This document shows, one piece after another, positions 32,628 to 41,824 of a DNA stretch of 64,000 bases. The stretch's first letter is position 1, and every line of letters begins with the position of its first letter. The DNA is taken from NCBI RefSeq assembly GCF_900107255.1, contig NZ_FNPH01000005.1, positions 372,001-436,000 on the forward strand, written 5' to 3'. The stretch is from Micromonospora pattaloongensis. GTDB lineage: Bacteria > Actinomycetota > Actinomycetes > Mycobacteriales > Micromonosporaceae. The notes below the pieces were generated by a model that was not told the DNA's origin, searched no databases, and worked only from the letters and a program-made list of their open reading frames with translations. Made by a program: the position numbers and the translations under genes.

Positions 32628-35600
32628 ATGCCTACCTCGCCCCGCCCCCGTACCCGTCTGCTCGCCGCCGTCGCGCTGCTCGCCCTCACCCTGACCGCGT
32701 CCCCGGCGGCCGCGGCGCCGCCGCACCCGACGCCCACGCCCGCCGCCCCGGGCGCCGCGCGGTGGAGCGCCGAGCCGTCGGCGGCGACGCTGGCGAACGC
32801 CGGCGCCGCGACCCGCGACCGGGCCGAGCAGTTCTACTTCGTCCTGCCGGACCGGTTCGCCAACGGCGACCCGCGCAACGACCGGGGCGGGTTGACCGGC
32901 GACCGGCTGCGCACCGGCCACGACCCGGCCGACAAGGGCTTCTACCACGGCGGCGACCTGCAGGGCGTGATCGACCGCCTCGACTACATCCAGGGCCTCG
33001 GCACGACCGCGATCTGGCTCGCCCCGGTCTTCAAGAACCGTCCCGTGCAGGGCAGCGGCGCCGAGATCTCCGCCGGTTACCACGGTTACTGGATCACCGA
33101 CTTCACCCGGATCGACCCGCACTTCGGCACCACCGAGGACCTGAAGCGGCTGGTGAAGCTCGCGCACCAGCGCGGCATCAAGATCTACCTGGACGTGATC
33201 ACCAACCACACCGCGGACGTGATCCGGTACGCGGAGAACCAGTACTCCTACGTGGACAAGGCGACGAAGCCGTACCGGGACGCGCAGGGGAGGGCCTTCG
33301 ACGACCGCAACTACGCCGACGGCAGCCGCCCGTTCCCGGCCGTGAACGCGACGTCGTTCCCGTACACGCCGGTCTTCCCGACCCCGGCCGACGCCACCGT
33401 CAAGGCGCCGGCCTGGCTCAATGACCCGACCATGTACCACAACCGCGGCGACTCCACCTTCGCCGGCGAGAACAGCGAGTACGGCGACTTCTTCGGCCTC
33501 GACGACCTGTGGACGGAGCGGCCCGAGGTGGTCCGGGGGATGACGAAGATCTTCTCCGACTGGGTCGCGAAGACCGGGGTGGACGGCTACCGCATCGACA
33601 CCGTCAAGCACGTCAACATGGAGTTCTGGCCGCAGTTCAGCCGCGGCGTCACCGACGCCGCCCGGCGCGCCGGCAAGCCCGACTTCTTCATGTTCGGCGA
33701 GGTCTACAGCGGCGACCCCGAGCTCACCTCGACCTACGTGCGCCAGGGTGAGTTGCCGGCCACGCTGGACTTCCCATTCCAGGAGGCGGCCCGTGGCTAC
33801 GTCGCCGGCGACGGCTCCGCCAGGGCGCTCGCCGACCTGTACGCCCGCGACGACCTCTACACCGCCCGCGGCACCGACGCCGGCCGGTTGCCGACCTTCC
33901 TCGGCAACCACGACATGGGCCGGATCGGCACGTTCATCGCCACCGGCGGCACCGACCCGGCCAGCCACCTGCGCCGCGACGTGCTCGCGCACCAGCTGAT
34001 GTTCCTGACCCGCGGCCAGCCGGTGATCTACTCCGGCGACGAGCAGGGCTTCACCGGCGCCGGCGGCGACAAGGACGCCCGGCAGGACATGTTCGCCTCC
34101 GAGGTCGCCGACTACCTCGACGACGACCTGCTCGGCACCGACCGCACCCACGCCGCCGACCAGTACGACACCGCGCACCCGCTCTACCGGGCGATCGCCG
34201 AACTCGGCGCGCTGCGCCGGGCGCACCCGGCGCTGCGCGACGGCGTCCAGGTCACCCGGCACGCGGCCGACGGCCCCGGCGTCTTCGCCGTCTCCCGGAT
34301 CGACCCGCGCGACCGCGTCGAGTACGTCGTCGCGGTCAACAACGCGACCACCGCGCAGCGGGTCACGCTCGACACCTGGTCGGCCGGGACGGCGTTCCGC
34401 GGCGTCTACGGCGCCTCGGACACCACCGCCGCCGACGGCGACGGGAAGCTCACCCTCACCGTGCCGGCGCTGTCGGCGGTGGTCCACCGGGCCGGCGCGC
34501 CGATCCCGACCCCGGCCGCCGCGCCGACCGTGCGGATCACCGGGCCCGCCGACGGCGCCGCCGTCGCCACCCGCGCCGAGATCGTCGCCGAGGTCACCGG
34601 CGACCCGCTGTCGACGGTCACCGTGGCGGCCCGGGTCGGCCGCGGCGCGTGGACGCTGCTCGGCACCGCCGACCGCGCCCCCTATCGGGTGTTCCACGAC
34701 CTGACCGGCTTGCCCGCGGGCACGCCGATCGAGTACAAGGCGGTGGTGCGCGACAGCAAGGGCCGGACCGCGACGGCGAAATCCCGGGCGACGGTGGGCA
34801 CCCCGCCGCCGGCCGCCTCGCGGGACTGGCTGGTCGTGCACTACCAGCGCCCCGCCGGCGGCTACGACGACTGGGGGCTGTACGCCTGGGGTGACATCGA
34901 CCCGGCGTACCAGACCACGTGGCCGGCCGGACAGCCGTTCGTCGGGGAGGACAGCTACGGACGGTTCGCCTGGGTCAAGCTCAAGCCGGGCGCCAGGTCC
35001 GTCGGCTTCCTGGTCGTCGACCGGGCGGGCAACAAGGACGGCGCGGTCGACCGCACGGTCGACGTGACGAAGACCGGCGAGGTCTGGGTCAAGCAGGGCG
35101 ACCCGGCGCTCCACCTCAGCCGCCAGGCGGCCACCGGGCAACCGGATCCGCCCGTCGACACCGACACCGCGGTGCTGCACTACCGGCGCGCCGACGGGAA
35201 CTATGACGGCTGGGGCCTGCACGTCTGGGACGGCGCGGCGAACCCCACCGACTGGTCGACCCCGCTCGCACCGGCCGCGCGGGACGCGTACGGCGTCACC
35301 TTCCGGGTGCCGCTCGCCGCCGGGGCCACCGGGCTGAACTACATCATCCACTCCGGCGACACGAAGGACCTTCCGGGCGACCAGCGGCTCGACTTCGCCA
35401 CCGCCGGGCGCGAGGCGTGGCTGCTGTCGGCAACCCCCGGGCGGCTGCTGCCGGTGACCGCCACCGCCGGGCGCGACCTCGACGTCACCAAGCAGCGGGC
35501 GCACTGGATCGACCGCACGACCGTCGCCTGGCGGACAGGGCCCACCGACGGCAAACGCTACGAGCTGGTCTGGTCCCCGAACGGCGGGCTGGCGATCGCG

Positions 35601-38105
35601 GACGGCAAGCTCACCGGTACGTACTCGGCGATCCCGCTGTCCGCGCGGCGCAACGGGCTCACCGAGGCGCAGCGGGCGGCCTTCCCGCACCTGTGGGATT
35701 ACGCCGCGTTCACCGTCGACGCCACCGACCGCGCCACGCTGGCCCGCGCGTTGCGCGGACAGGTCCTGGTCACCGAGCGCGACCACGAGGGCAACCTGCT
35801 CGCCGCGACCGGCGTGCAACTTCCCGGCGTCCTCGACGACCTTTACGCCGCCGCGACGAAGAGCCGGCTCGGCCCGACCTTCGCCGGCGGCCGGCCGAAG
35901 TTGGCGCTCTGGGCGCCGACCGCGCAGCGGGTCAGCCTGCAGCTCTTCGACACCCCGACCGCGACGCCCCGCACCGTGGCGATGCGCCGCGACGACGCCA
36001 CCGGCGTCTGGTCGGTGACCGGCGACCGGCAGTGGCGCGGGGCGTACTACCGCTACCAGGTGCGGGCGTGGCAGCCGGCCGCGCAGAAGGTGATCACCGC
36101 GGCGGTCACCGACCCGTACTCGCTGGCGCTGGCCGCCGACTCCACGCACAGCCAGCTCGTCGACCTGACCGACCGGGCGCTCGCCCCGGCCGGCTGGGCG
36201 ACGGTGCCCAAGCCGCCGGCCGTGCCCGCGACGCGTACCCAGATCTCCGAGCTCTCGGTCCGGGACTTCTCGATCGCCGACGCGACCGTGCCGGCCGACC
36301 GTCGCGGCACCTACCTGGCGTTCACCGACCCGACCACCGCCGGCATGCGCCACCTCACGGCGCTGGCCGACGCCGGCGTCACCCACCTGCACCTGCTGCC
36401 GGCCTTCGACTTCGCCACCATCCCGGAACGCCGCGCCGACCAGAAGCAGCCCGCCTGCGACCTCGCCGCGCTGCCGCCCGACTCCGACCAGCAGCAGGCC
36501 TGCGTCGCCGCGGTCGCGGAGACCGACGGCTACAACTGGGGGTACGACCCGCTGCACTACACCGTGCCGGAGGGCGGGTACGCGGTCGACCCGGCCGGCG
36601 CGGCGCGCACCCGCGAGTTCCGGCAGATGGTCGCCGGGGTCAACGCGGCCGGGCTGCGCGTGGTGATGGACGTCGTCTACAACCACACCTCGGCGTCCGG
36701 CACCGACCCGAAGTCGGTGCTCGACCAGATCGTGCCCGGCTACTACCACCGGCTGCTCGACGACGGCGCCGTCGCCACCTCCACCTGCTGCGCCAACACC
36801 GCCCCCGAACACGCGATGATGGGCAAGCTGGTGGTCGACTCGCTGGTCACCTGGGCCAGGGCGTACAAGGTGGACGGTTTCCGCTTCGACCTGATGGGTC
36901 ACCACCCCAAGGCCAACATCCTGGCCGTGCGGGCCGCGCTCGACACGCTCACCGTCGCCCGCGACGGCGTCGACGGAAAGTCGATCCTGCTCTACGGGGA
37001 GGGCTGGGACTTCGGCGAGGTCGCCGGCGACGCCCGCTTCGAACAGGCCACCCAGGCCAACATGGCCGGCACCGGGATCGGGACCTTCAACGACCGGCTC
37101 CGCGACGCCGTCCGCGGCGGCGGGCCGTTCGACGCCAACCCGCGCAGCCAGGGCTTCGCCTCCGGGCTCTTCACCGACCCCAACGGCGACGACGTCAACG
37201 GCGACCCCGCGGCGCAGCGCGCCCGACTGCTGCGGCAACACGATCAGATCAAGGTCGGGCTGGTGGGCAACCTCGCCGGCTACCGGTTCGTCGACTCGTC
37301 GGGCCGGACCGTCACCGGCGCCGAGATCGACTACAACGGCGCGCCCGCCGGCTACACCGCGGCGCCGGGGGAGGCGGTCACCTACGTCGACGCGCACGAC
37401 AACGAGATCCTGTACGACGCGCTCGCGTACAAGCTGCCCGCGGCGACCTCCGCGACCGACCGGGCCCGGATGCAGGTGCTGGCGCTGGCCACCGTCGTGA
37501 TGGGGCAGGGGACCGGCTTCGTCACCACCGGCTCCGAGCGGTTGCGATCCAAGTCGCTGGACCGCAACTCCTTCAACTCCGGCGACTGGTTCAACCAGAT
37601 CCGCTGGGACTGCGCGGCTGGCAACGGCTTCGGCGCGGGGCTGCCCCCGGCCGCCGACAACCGCGACAAGTGGCCGTACGCGAAACCGCTGCTGGCCGAC
37701 CCGAAGCTGGTGCCGGACTGCGCGGCGATCAACCTCGCCGACGCGCGCTACGCCGAACTGCTCCGCATCCGGGCCTCGTCACCGGTGTTCGGGCTGACCA
37801 CCGCTGCGCAGGTGCAGCAGCGGGTGTCGTTCCCGCTCTCCGGCACCGGCGAGACCCCCGGCGTGCTCACCATGCGGCTCGACGGCACCGGCCTCGACAA
37901 GCGGTGGAGCTCGATCACCGTGGTCTTCAACGCCACGCCGTCGACCGTCACCCAGACCGTCGGGGGGCTGCGCGGCGCGGACGTCGCGCTGCACCCGGTG
38001 CTGGCCACGTCGGCCGATCCGGCGCTGCGCACCGCGCGCTTCGACGCCGCGACCGGCACCTTCACCGTGCCGGCCCGCAGCGTGGCGGTTTTCGTCCAGA
38101 AGTGA
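32628..38105 (+). CDS. Secreted bifunctional alpha-amylase/pullulanase
   Basis: An 1825-aa extracellular starch-degrading enzyme with two GH13 catalytic modules. After a signal peptide (about residues 1-33) the first module carries LDVITNHT (about 187), GYRIDTVKH (about 320), FMFGEVYS (about 355) and LGNHDMGR (about 425). An Ig-like domain (630-725) and two CBM41 starch-binding domains (about 734-830 and 847-930; WGLYAWGD and WGLHVWDG) follow. The second module is a pullulanase with CBM48 (about 1090-1150), VVMDVVYNHTSAS (about 1345), GFRFDLMGHH (about 1418), GEGWDFGE and VDAHDNE (about 1587). It would cut alpha-1,4 and alpha-1,6 bonds. AGGAAGG precedes ATG 32628. Confidence 0.95.
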   Translation: MPTSPRPRTRLLAAVALLALTLTASPAAAAPPHPTPTPAAPGAARWSAEPSAATLANAGAATRDRAEQFYFVLPDRFANGDPRNDRGGLTGDRLRTGHDPADKGFYHGGDLQGVIDRLDYIQGLGTTAIWLAPVFKNRPVQGSGAEISAGYHGYWITDFTRIDPHFGTTEDLKRLVKLAHQRGIKIYLDVITNHTADVIRYAENQYSYVDKATKPYRDAQGRAFDDRNYADGSRPFPAVNATSFPYTPVFPTPADATVKAPAWLNDPTMYHNRGDSTFAGENSEYGDFFGLDDLWTERPEVVRGMTKIFSDWVAKTGVDGYRIDTVKHVNMEFWPQFSRGVTDAARRAGKPDFFMFGEVYSGDPELTSTYVRQGELPATLDFPFQEAARGYVAGDGSARALADLYARDDLYTARGTDAGRLPTFLGNHDMGRIGTFIATGGTDPASHLRRDVLAHQLMFLTRGQPVIYSGDEQGFTGAGGDKDARQDMFASEVADYLDDDLLGTDRTHAADQYDTAHPLYRAIAELGALRRAHPALRDGVQVTRHAADGPGVFAVSRIDPRDRVEYVVAVNNATTAQRVTLDTWSAGTAFRGVYGASDTTAADGDGKLTLTVPALSAVVHRAGAPIPTPAAAPTVRITGPADGAAVATRAEIVAEVTGDPLSTVTVAARVGRGAWTLLGTADRAPYRVFHDLTGLPAGTPIEYKAVVRDSKGRTATAKSRATVGTPPPAASRDWLVVHYQRPAGGYDDWGLYAWGDIDPAYQTTWPAGQPFVGEDSYGRFAWVKLKPGARSVGFLVVDRAGNKDGAVDRTVDVTKTGEVWVKQGDPALHLSRQAATGQPDPPVDTDTAVLHYRRADGNYDGWGLHVWDGAANPTDWSTPLAPAARDAYGVTFRVPLAAGATGLNYIIHSGDTKDLPGDQRLDFATAGREAWLLSATPGRLLPVTATAGRDLDVTKQRAHWIDRTTVAWRTGPTDGKRYELVWSPNGGLAIADGKLTGTYSAIPLSARRNGLTEAQRAAFPHLWDYAAFTVDATDRATLARALRGQVLVTERDHEGNLLAATGVQLPGVLDDLYAAATKSRLGPTFAGGRPKLALWAPTAQRVSLQLFDTPTATPRTVAMRRDDATGVWSVTGDRQWRGAYYRYQVRAWQPAAQKVITAAVTDPYSLALAADSTHSQLVDLTDRALAPAGWATVPKPPAVPATRTQISELSVRDFSIADATVPADRRGTYLAFTDPTTAGMRHLTALADAGVTHLHLLPAFDFATIPERRADQKQPACDLAALPPDSDQQQACVAAVAETDGYNWGYDPLHYTVPEGGYAVDPAGAARTREFRQMVAGVNAAGLRVVMDVVYNHTSASGTDPKSVLDQIVPGYYHRLLDDGAVATSTCCANTAPEHAMMGKLVVDSLVTWARAYKVDGFRFDLMGHHPKANILAVRAALDTLTVARDGVDGKSILLYGEGWDFGEVAGDARFEQATQANMAGTGIGTFNDRLRDAVRGGGPFDANPRSQGFASGLFTDPNGDDVNGDPAAQRARLLRQHDQIKVGLVGNLAGYRFVDSSGRTVTGAEIDYNGAPAGYTAAPGEAVTYVDAHDNEILYDALAYKLPAATSATDRARMQVLALATVVMGQGTGFVTTGSERLRSKSLDRNSFNSGDWFNQIRWDCAAGNGFGAGLPPAADNRDKWPYAKPLLADPKLVPDCAAINLADARYAELLRIRASSPVFGLTTAAQVQQRVSFPLSGTGETPGVLTMRLDGTGLDKRWSSITVVFNATPSTVTQTVGGLRGADVALHPVLATSADPALRTARFDAATGTFTVPARSVAVFVQK

Positions 38106-38167
38106 CCGGGACTCGTCTTCCGCGCCGCACCGCGTGATCCGACCGGCGGGCGGGCAGACTGGGCGAC

Positions 38168-39223
38168 ATGCCATCCGGTCCGCTCGCCCGCCTCGGTGTG
38201 CCGCTGCCCGTCGTCGTCGCGCCGATGGCCGGTGGCCCGTCCACGCCCGAGCTGGTCGCCGCGGTCGGCGAGGCGGGCGCGCTGGGTTTCCTCGCCGCGG
38301 GTTACCGCAGCGCCGTGCAGCTCGAGGCGCAGATCGCCCGGACCCGCGCGCTCACCGACCGGCCATTCGGGGTCAACGTCTTCGTCCCCGGTTCGTCGTC
38401 GGTCGACGTCGCCGCCCTCGACCGCTACGCGTTGCGGCTCGCGCCGGTCGCGCAGCGGCTCGGCGTCCCGCTCGGCGACGGGCGCTGGGACGACGACGGG
38501 TACGCCGGCAAGCTGGAGCTGCTGGTCGCGGCGCGGGTGCCGATGGTCGCCTTCACCTTCGGCTGCCCCTCCGCCCAGGACGTGGAGCGGCTGCACGGGG
38601 CCGGCAGCCTCGTCGCGGTGACGGTGACCAGCCCCGCCGAGGCGGTGCAGGCGCAGCGGGTCGGGGCGGACGCGCTGGTGGCGCAGGGCGCCGAGGCCGG
38701 CGGCCACCAGGGCTGCTTCGACGACGATCCGCACACGCCGCTCGGCGGCGCCGCGCGTCCGCTGGCGACGCTGCTCGCCGAACTCGCCCCGACCGCGCCG
38801 CCGCCGGTGATCGCCGCCGGTGGGCTGATGACCGGCGCGGACATCGCCGGCGCGCTCGCCGCCGGCGCGGTCGCCGGGCAGCTCGGCACCGCGTTCCTGT
38901 GCTGCCCGGAGGCCGGCACCAGCGAGACCCACCGGCGCGCCCTGGCCGACCCGCGCTTCACGGCGACCGCGTTCACCCGGGCGTTCACCGGCCGCACCGC
39001 GCGCGGCCTGGTCAACGACTTCCTGCGCGAGCACACCGCCGACGCCCCGGCGGCGTACCCGTGGGTGCACCATCTGACGCGTCCGCTGCGCGCCGCCGCG
39101 GCCGAGCGGGGCGACGCCGACACGGTGCACCTGTGGACGGGCCAGGGGTGGCGCGACATCCGCCCGTTGCCCGCGGCCGAGCTCGTCGCCACGCTCGCCG
39201 TCGAGCTGGCCGCCGCACGCTGA
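38168..39223 (+). CDS. Nitronate monooxygenase (2-nitropropane dioxygenase family)
   Basis: A 351-aa FMN-dependent TIM-barrel enzyme that oxidises alkyl nitronates. N-terminal VVVAPMAGGPSTPELVAAVGEAGALGFL and the substrate/FMN motif VAQGAEAGGHQG (about residue 180), with VIAAGGLMTGADIAGALAAGA behind it, are characteristic. ATG 38168 fits the conserved N-terminus. It stands alone between the pullulanase gene and the hybrid kinase; no operon partner is evident. Confidence 0.92.
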   Translation: MPSGPLARLGVPLPVVVAPMAGGPSTPELVAAVGEAGALGFLAAGYRSAVQLEAQIARTRALTDRPFGVNVFVPGSSSVDVAALDRYALRLAPVAQRLGVPLGDGRWDDDGYAGKLELLVAARVPMVAFTFGCPSAQDVERLHGAGSLVAVTVTSPAEAVQAQRVGADALVAQGAEAGGHQGCFDDDPHTPLGGAARPLATLLAELAPTAPPPVIAAGGLMTGADIAGALAAGAVAGQLGTAFLCCPEAGTSETHRRALADPRFTATAFTRAFTGRTARGLVNDFLREHTADAPAAYPWVHHLTRPLRAAAAERGDADTVHLWTGQGWRDIRPLPAAELVATLAVELAAAR

Positions 39224-39295
39224 TCAGCCGATGTGGTCGGTCCGGTCGGTGTCACGTGGGCCCAGGCTGGGACATTTTTCCAATAGCGCGAGGAA

Positions 39296-39331
39296 GGCTC
39301 CGATATTGTGTGACTTTGTCTGATCGGAGCC
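39296..39331 (+). promoter_or_regulatory. Inverted repeat in the hybrid kinase 5' region
   Basis: GGCTCCGAT (39296-39304) and ATCGGAGCC (39323-39331) are perfect 9-bp arms around an AT-rich 18-bp spacer containing TATTGT, a possible -10. Ending 12 bp before ATG 39344, it could be an operator or a 5' mRNA hairpin; no clear Shine-Dalgarno sequence is present. Confidence 0.55.
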
Positions 39332-39343
39332 GATTGGTTCTCC

Positions 39344-41815
39344 ATGACGTTGTCCGTTCCGCCCCTGGTCTCGGGCGGGCCCGTCCGGGCCGGCCGCGCC
39401 CCGGTGCTGCTCGCTGCCGCGGCCGCGGGCCTCACGATCGTGCTCTGGCTGCTCGCCGATCGGCAGCTCGGGTCGGTGCCGGCGTTCCTGCCCGCGTTCC
39501 TGGCCGTGATCTGGGTGCTGGACCTGCTGACCGCACTCCTGCTCTTCAACCAGTTCGCCGCGGGTTCCTCGCCCCGGCTGCTGGCGCTGGCCGCGGCGTA
39601 CCTGTGGTCGTCGGCGGTGATCGTGCCGCACGCGATGGTCTTCCCCGGCCTGTTCACCCCGACCGGGTTGTTGAACGCGGTCCCGAGCAGCGCTCCGTGG
39701 TTGTGGACCGCGTGGCACGTCGGATTCCCGCTGCTGATCGGGGTGGCGATGGCGCCGTGGCCGGCGAAGGCGTGGGCCCGGGGCCCCCGGCACCGCCCCG
39801 TACGGCGCCGGTTCGGCGCGATCGCCGTCGTCGCCGGGCTGGTCCTGGTGAGCGTGGTCGGGGTGACGTGGCTGGTCACCGCGGGCCACCCGCACGTACC
39901 CGTGATCATCCGTAACGGTGACTACTCGATTCTGACGCGGCAGTTCGGGCCGGCGATCATCGCGGTGAACGCGGCGGCGCTGCTGCTGGCCGCGACCCGG
40001 TTCCGACGCGGCACGGCGCCCGGGCTGGAAGCGTGGGCGTTCGTGGCCGTCGCCGCGTCGTGCGGCGACACGATGCTGACCCTGTTCGCCCGGTCCCGGT
40101 ACACGATCGGCTGGTACGGCGCCCGGGTGCTGGCGTTGCTCGCCGCGCTGGTCGTGCTCGCGTCGCTGCTGCGCGAGGTGACCCTGCTGTACCGGCGGGT
40201 CCGCGCCGCCAACGAGGCGATCCTGGTCGCCCGCAACGAGGCGCTCGCGGCCGCGTCGGCGAAGGCGGAGTTCCTGGCCACCATGAGCCACGAGATCCGC
40301 ACCCCGATGAACGCCGTGATCGGCATGACCGGCCTGCTGCTGGAGACCGAGCTGACGGCCGCGCAGCGCGAGTACGTCACCACCGTCCGGGACAGCGGTG
40401 AGGCGCTGCTCGTCATCATTGATGACATTCTCGACTTCTCGAAGATCGATTCCGGCCAGTTGGACCTGGAGGACGCCGCGTTCGACGTGCGCGAGTGTCT
40501 GGAGGGGGCGCTCGCGCTGGTCGCGGTCCCCGCCGCCCGGAAGGGCCTGGAGCTGGTCGGTCGGGTCGAGCGGGGCTGCCCGACGCTGCTGCGCGGTGAC
40601 GTGACGCGGTTGCGGCAGATCCTGGTGAACCTGCTCTCGAACGCGGTCAAGTTCACCGAGCGCGGCGAGGTGGTCGCCACCGTCGGCGCGGAGCGAACCG
40701 GCGACGCGGTGCGGCTGCGGGTCGCGGTGCGGGACACCGGCATCGGCATCCCCGCCGATCGGATGGACCGGTTGTTCCGATCCTTCAGTCAGGTCGACGC
40801 GTCGACCACCCGGATGTACGGGGGCACCGGCCTGGGGCTGGCGATCAGCCGCCGGCTCGCCCGGGCGATGGGTGGCGACATCACCGTGCGCAGCGAAGAG
40901 GGGGCGGGCTCGGTCTTCACGCTGACCGCCCTGCTGCGTCCGGCCGTCGAGCGGCCGGAGCCCGCGCCGGCCCCGGAGCCGGCGGCCCCGCCCACGCCCC
41001 GGACCCCGTCGCTGCGGGTCCTGGTCGCCGAGGACAACGAGGTCAACCATCGGGTCGCGCGGCTGATGTTGTCCCGGCTCGGCCACCGCGTCGACGCCGT
41101 CGCCAACGGCGCGGAGGCCGTCGAGGCCCTGCACCGCGCGGACTACGACGTCGTGTTCATGGACGTGCAGATGCCGGTCCTCGACGGGCTGGAGGCCACC
41201 CGGCGGATCCGGGCCGAACTGCCCGCCCACCGGCAGCCCCGCATCGTCGCTCTGACCGCGAACGCGCTGCCCGAGCACCGCGCCGCCTGCGCGGCGGCCG
41301 GCATGGACGGTTACCTCGCCAAGCCCGTCCGGGCGCACGAACTCGCCACGGTGCTGGCCCCGCTGCGTCCGCTCGCCCGCGACGCCGCCGACGACCGACC
41401 GCCGCCGCCGACGGCCGCCGACCCACGAGGGAACGACCCACGCGAGGCCGACCTGCGGGAGCGCCTCGCGGAACTGGGCGACCCGGACGAGGGGGAGGCC
41501 GGACGTGCGCTGCTGGTCAGAATTCTCGGCTCCTTCACGACCCGGGCGCCCGAGGCGCTGGCGCGGCTCGGCGACGCGCTGCGCGACGGTGACCCGGTCG
41601 CGGTGCGGGAGGGCGCGCACGCGCTCAAGGGCTCGGCCGCCAACCTCGGCGCGACCATCCTGGCCGGGCTGCTCGACGAGCTCGAGCAGCGGGCCTGCCG
41701 CGGAGCGCTGCCGGACCCGGAGCCGACCCTGCGGCGGCTCCACGATGAGCTCGCGCTGCTCACCCCGCTCCTGCACGCGCTCGCCGCCGAACTGCGCGCA
41801 CCCGTGGCCCGCTGA
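39344..41815 (+). CDS. Hybrid sensor histidine kinase with MASE4-type membrane sensor, REC and HPt domains
   Basis: An 823-aa multistep phosphorelay protein. About 280 N-terminal residues form seven to eight membrane helices resembling MASE4 sensors (WTAWHVGFPLLIGV is typical). Then HisKA with the phospho-His in MSHEIRTPMNAVIG (about residue 316), HATPase with GIGIPADRMDRLF and GTGLGLAISRRLA, a receiver with VAEDNEVNHR and FMDVQMPVLDG (about 557-676), and a C-terminal HPt with GAHALKGSAANLG (about 759). The output partner is not fused; the nearest receiver-only protein is at 44399, across a convergent junction, and is a reasonable candidate. Confidence 0.92.
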   Translation: MTLSVPPLVSGGPVRAGRAPVLLAAAAAGLTIVLWLLADRQLGSVPAFLPAFLAVIWVLDLLTALLLFNQFAAGSSPRLLALAAAYLWSSAVIVPHAMVFPGLFTPTGLLNAVPSSAPWLWTAWHVGFPLLIGVAMAPWPAKAWARGPRHRPVRRRFGAIAVVAGLVLVSVVGVTWLVTAGHPHVPVIIRNGDYSILTRQFGPAIIAVNAAALLLAATRFRRGTAPGLEAWAFVAVAASCGDTMLTLFARSRYTIGWYGARVLALLAALVVLASLLREVTLLYRRVRAANEAILVARNEALAAASAKAEFLATMSHEIRTPMNAVIGMTGLLLETELTAAQREYVTTVRDSGEALLVIIDDILDFSKIDSGQLDLEDAAFDVRECLEGALALVAVPAARKGLELVGRVERGCPTLLRGDVTRLRQILVNLLSNAVKFTERGEVVATVGAERTGDAVRLRVAVRDTGIGIPADRMDRLFRSFSQVDASTTRMYGGTGLGLAISRRLARAMGGDITVRSEEGAGSVFTLTALLRPAVERPEPAPAPEPAAPPTPRTPSLRVLVAEDNEVNHRVARLMLSRLGHRVDAVANGAEAVEALHRADYDVVFMDVQMPVLDGLEATRRIRAELPAHRQPRIVALTANALPEHRAACAAAGMDGYLAKPVRAHELATVLAPLRPLARDAADDRPPPPTAADPRGNDPREADLRERLAELGDPDEGEAGRALLVRILGSFTTRAPEALARLGDALRDGDPVAVREGAHALKGSAANLGATILAGLLDELEQRACRGALPDPEPTLRRLHDELALLTPLLHALAAELRAPVAR

Positions 41816-41824
41816 GCCGGCGGA

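Noticed and set aside
32589-37397. 1602-codon open frame antisense to the amylase-pullulanase gene
   Set aside because: Val/Gly/Arg/Asp-rich shadow with no recognisable domain; the plus strand encodes two complete GH13 modules.
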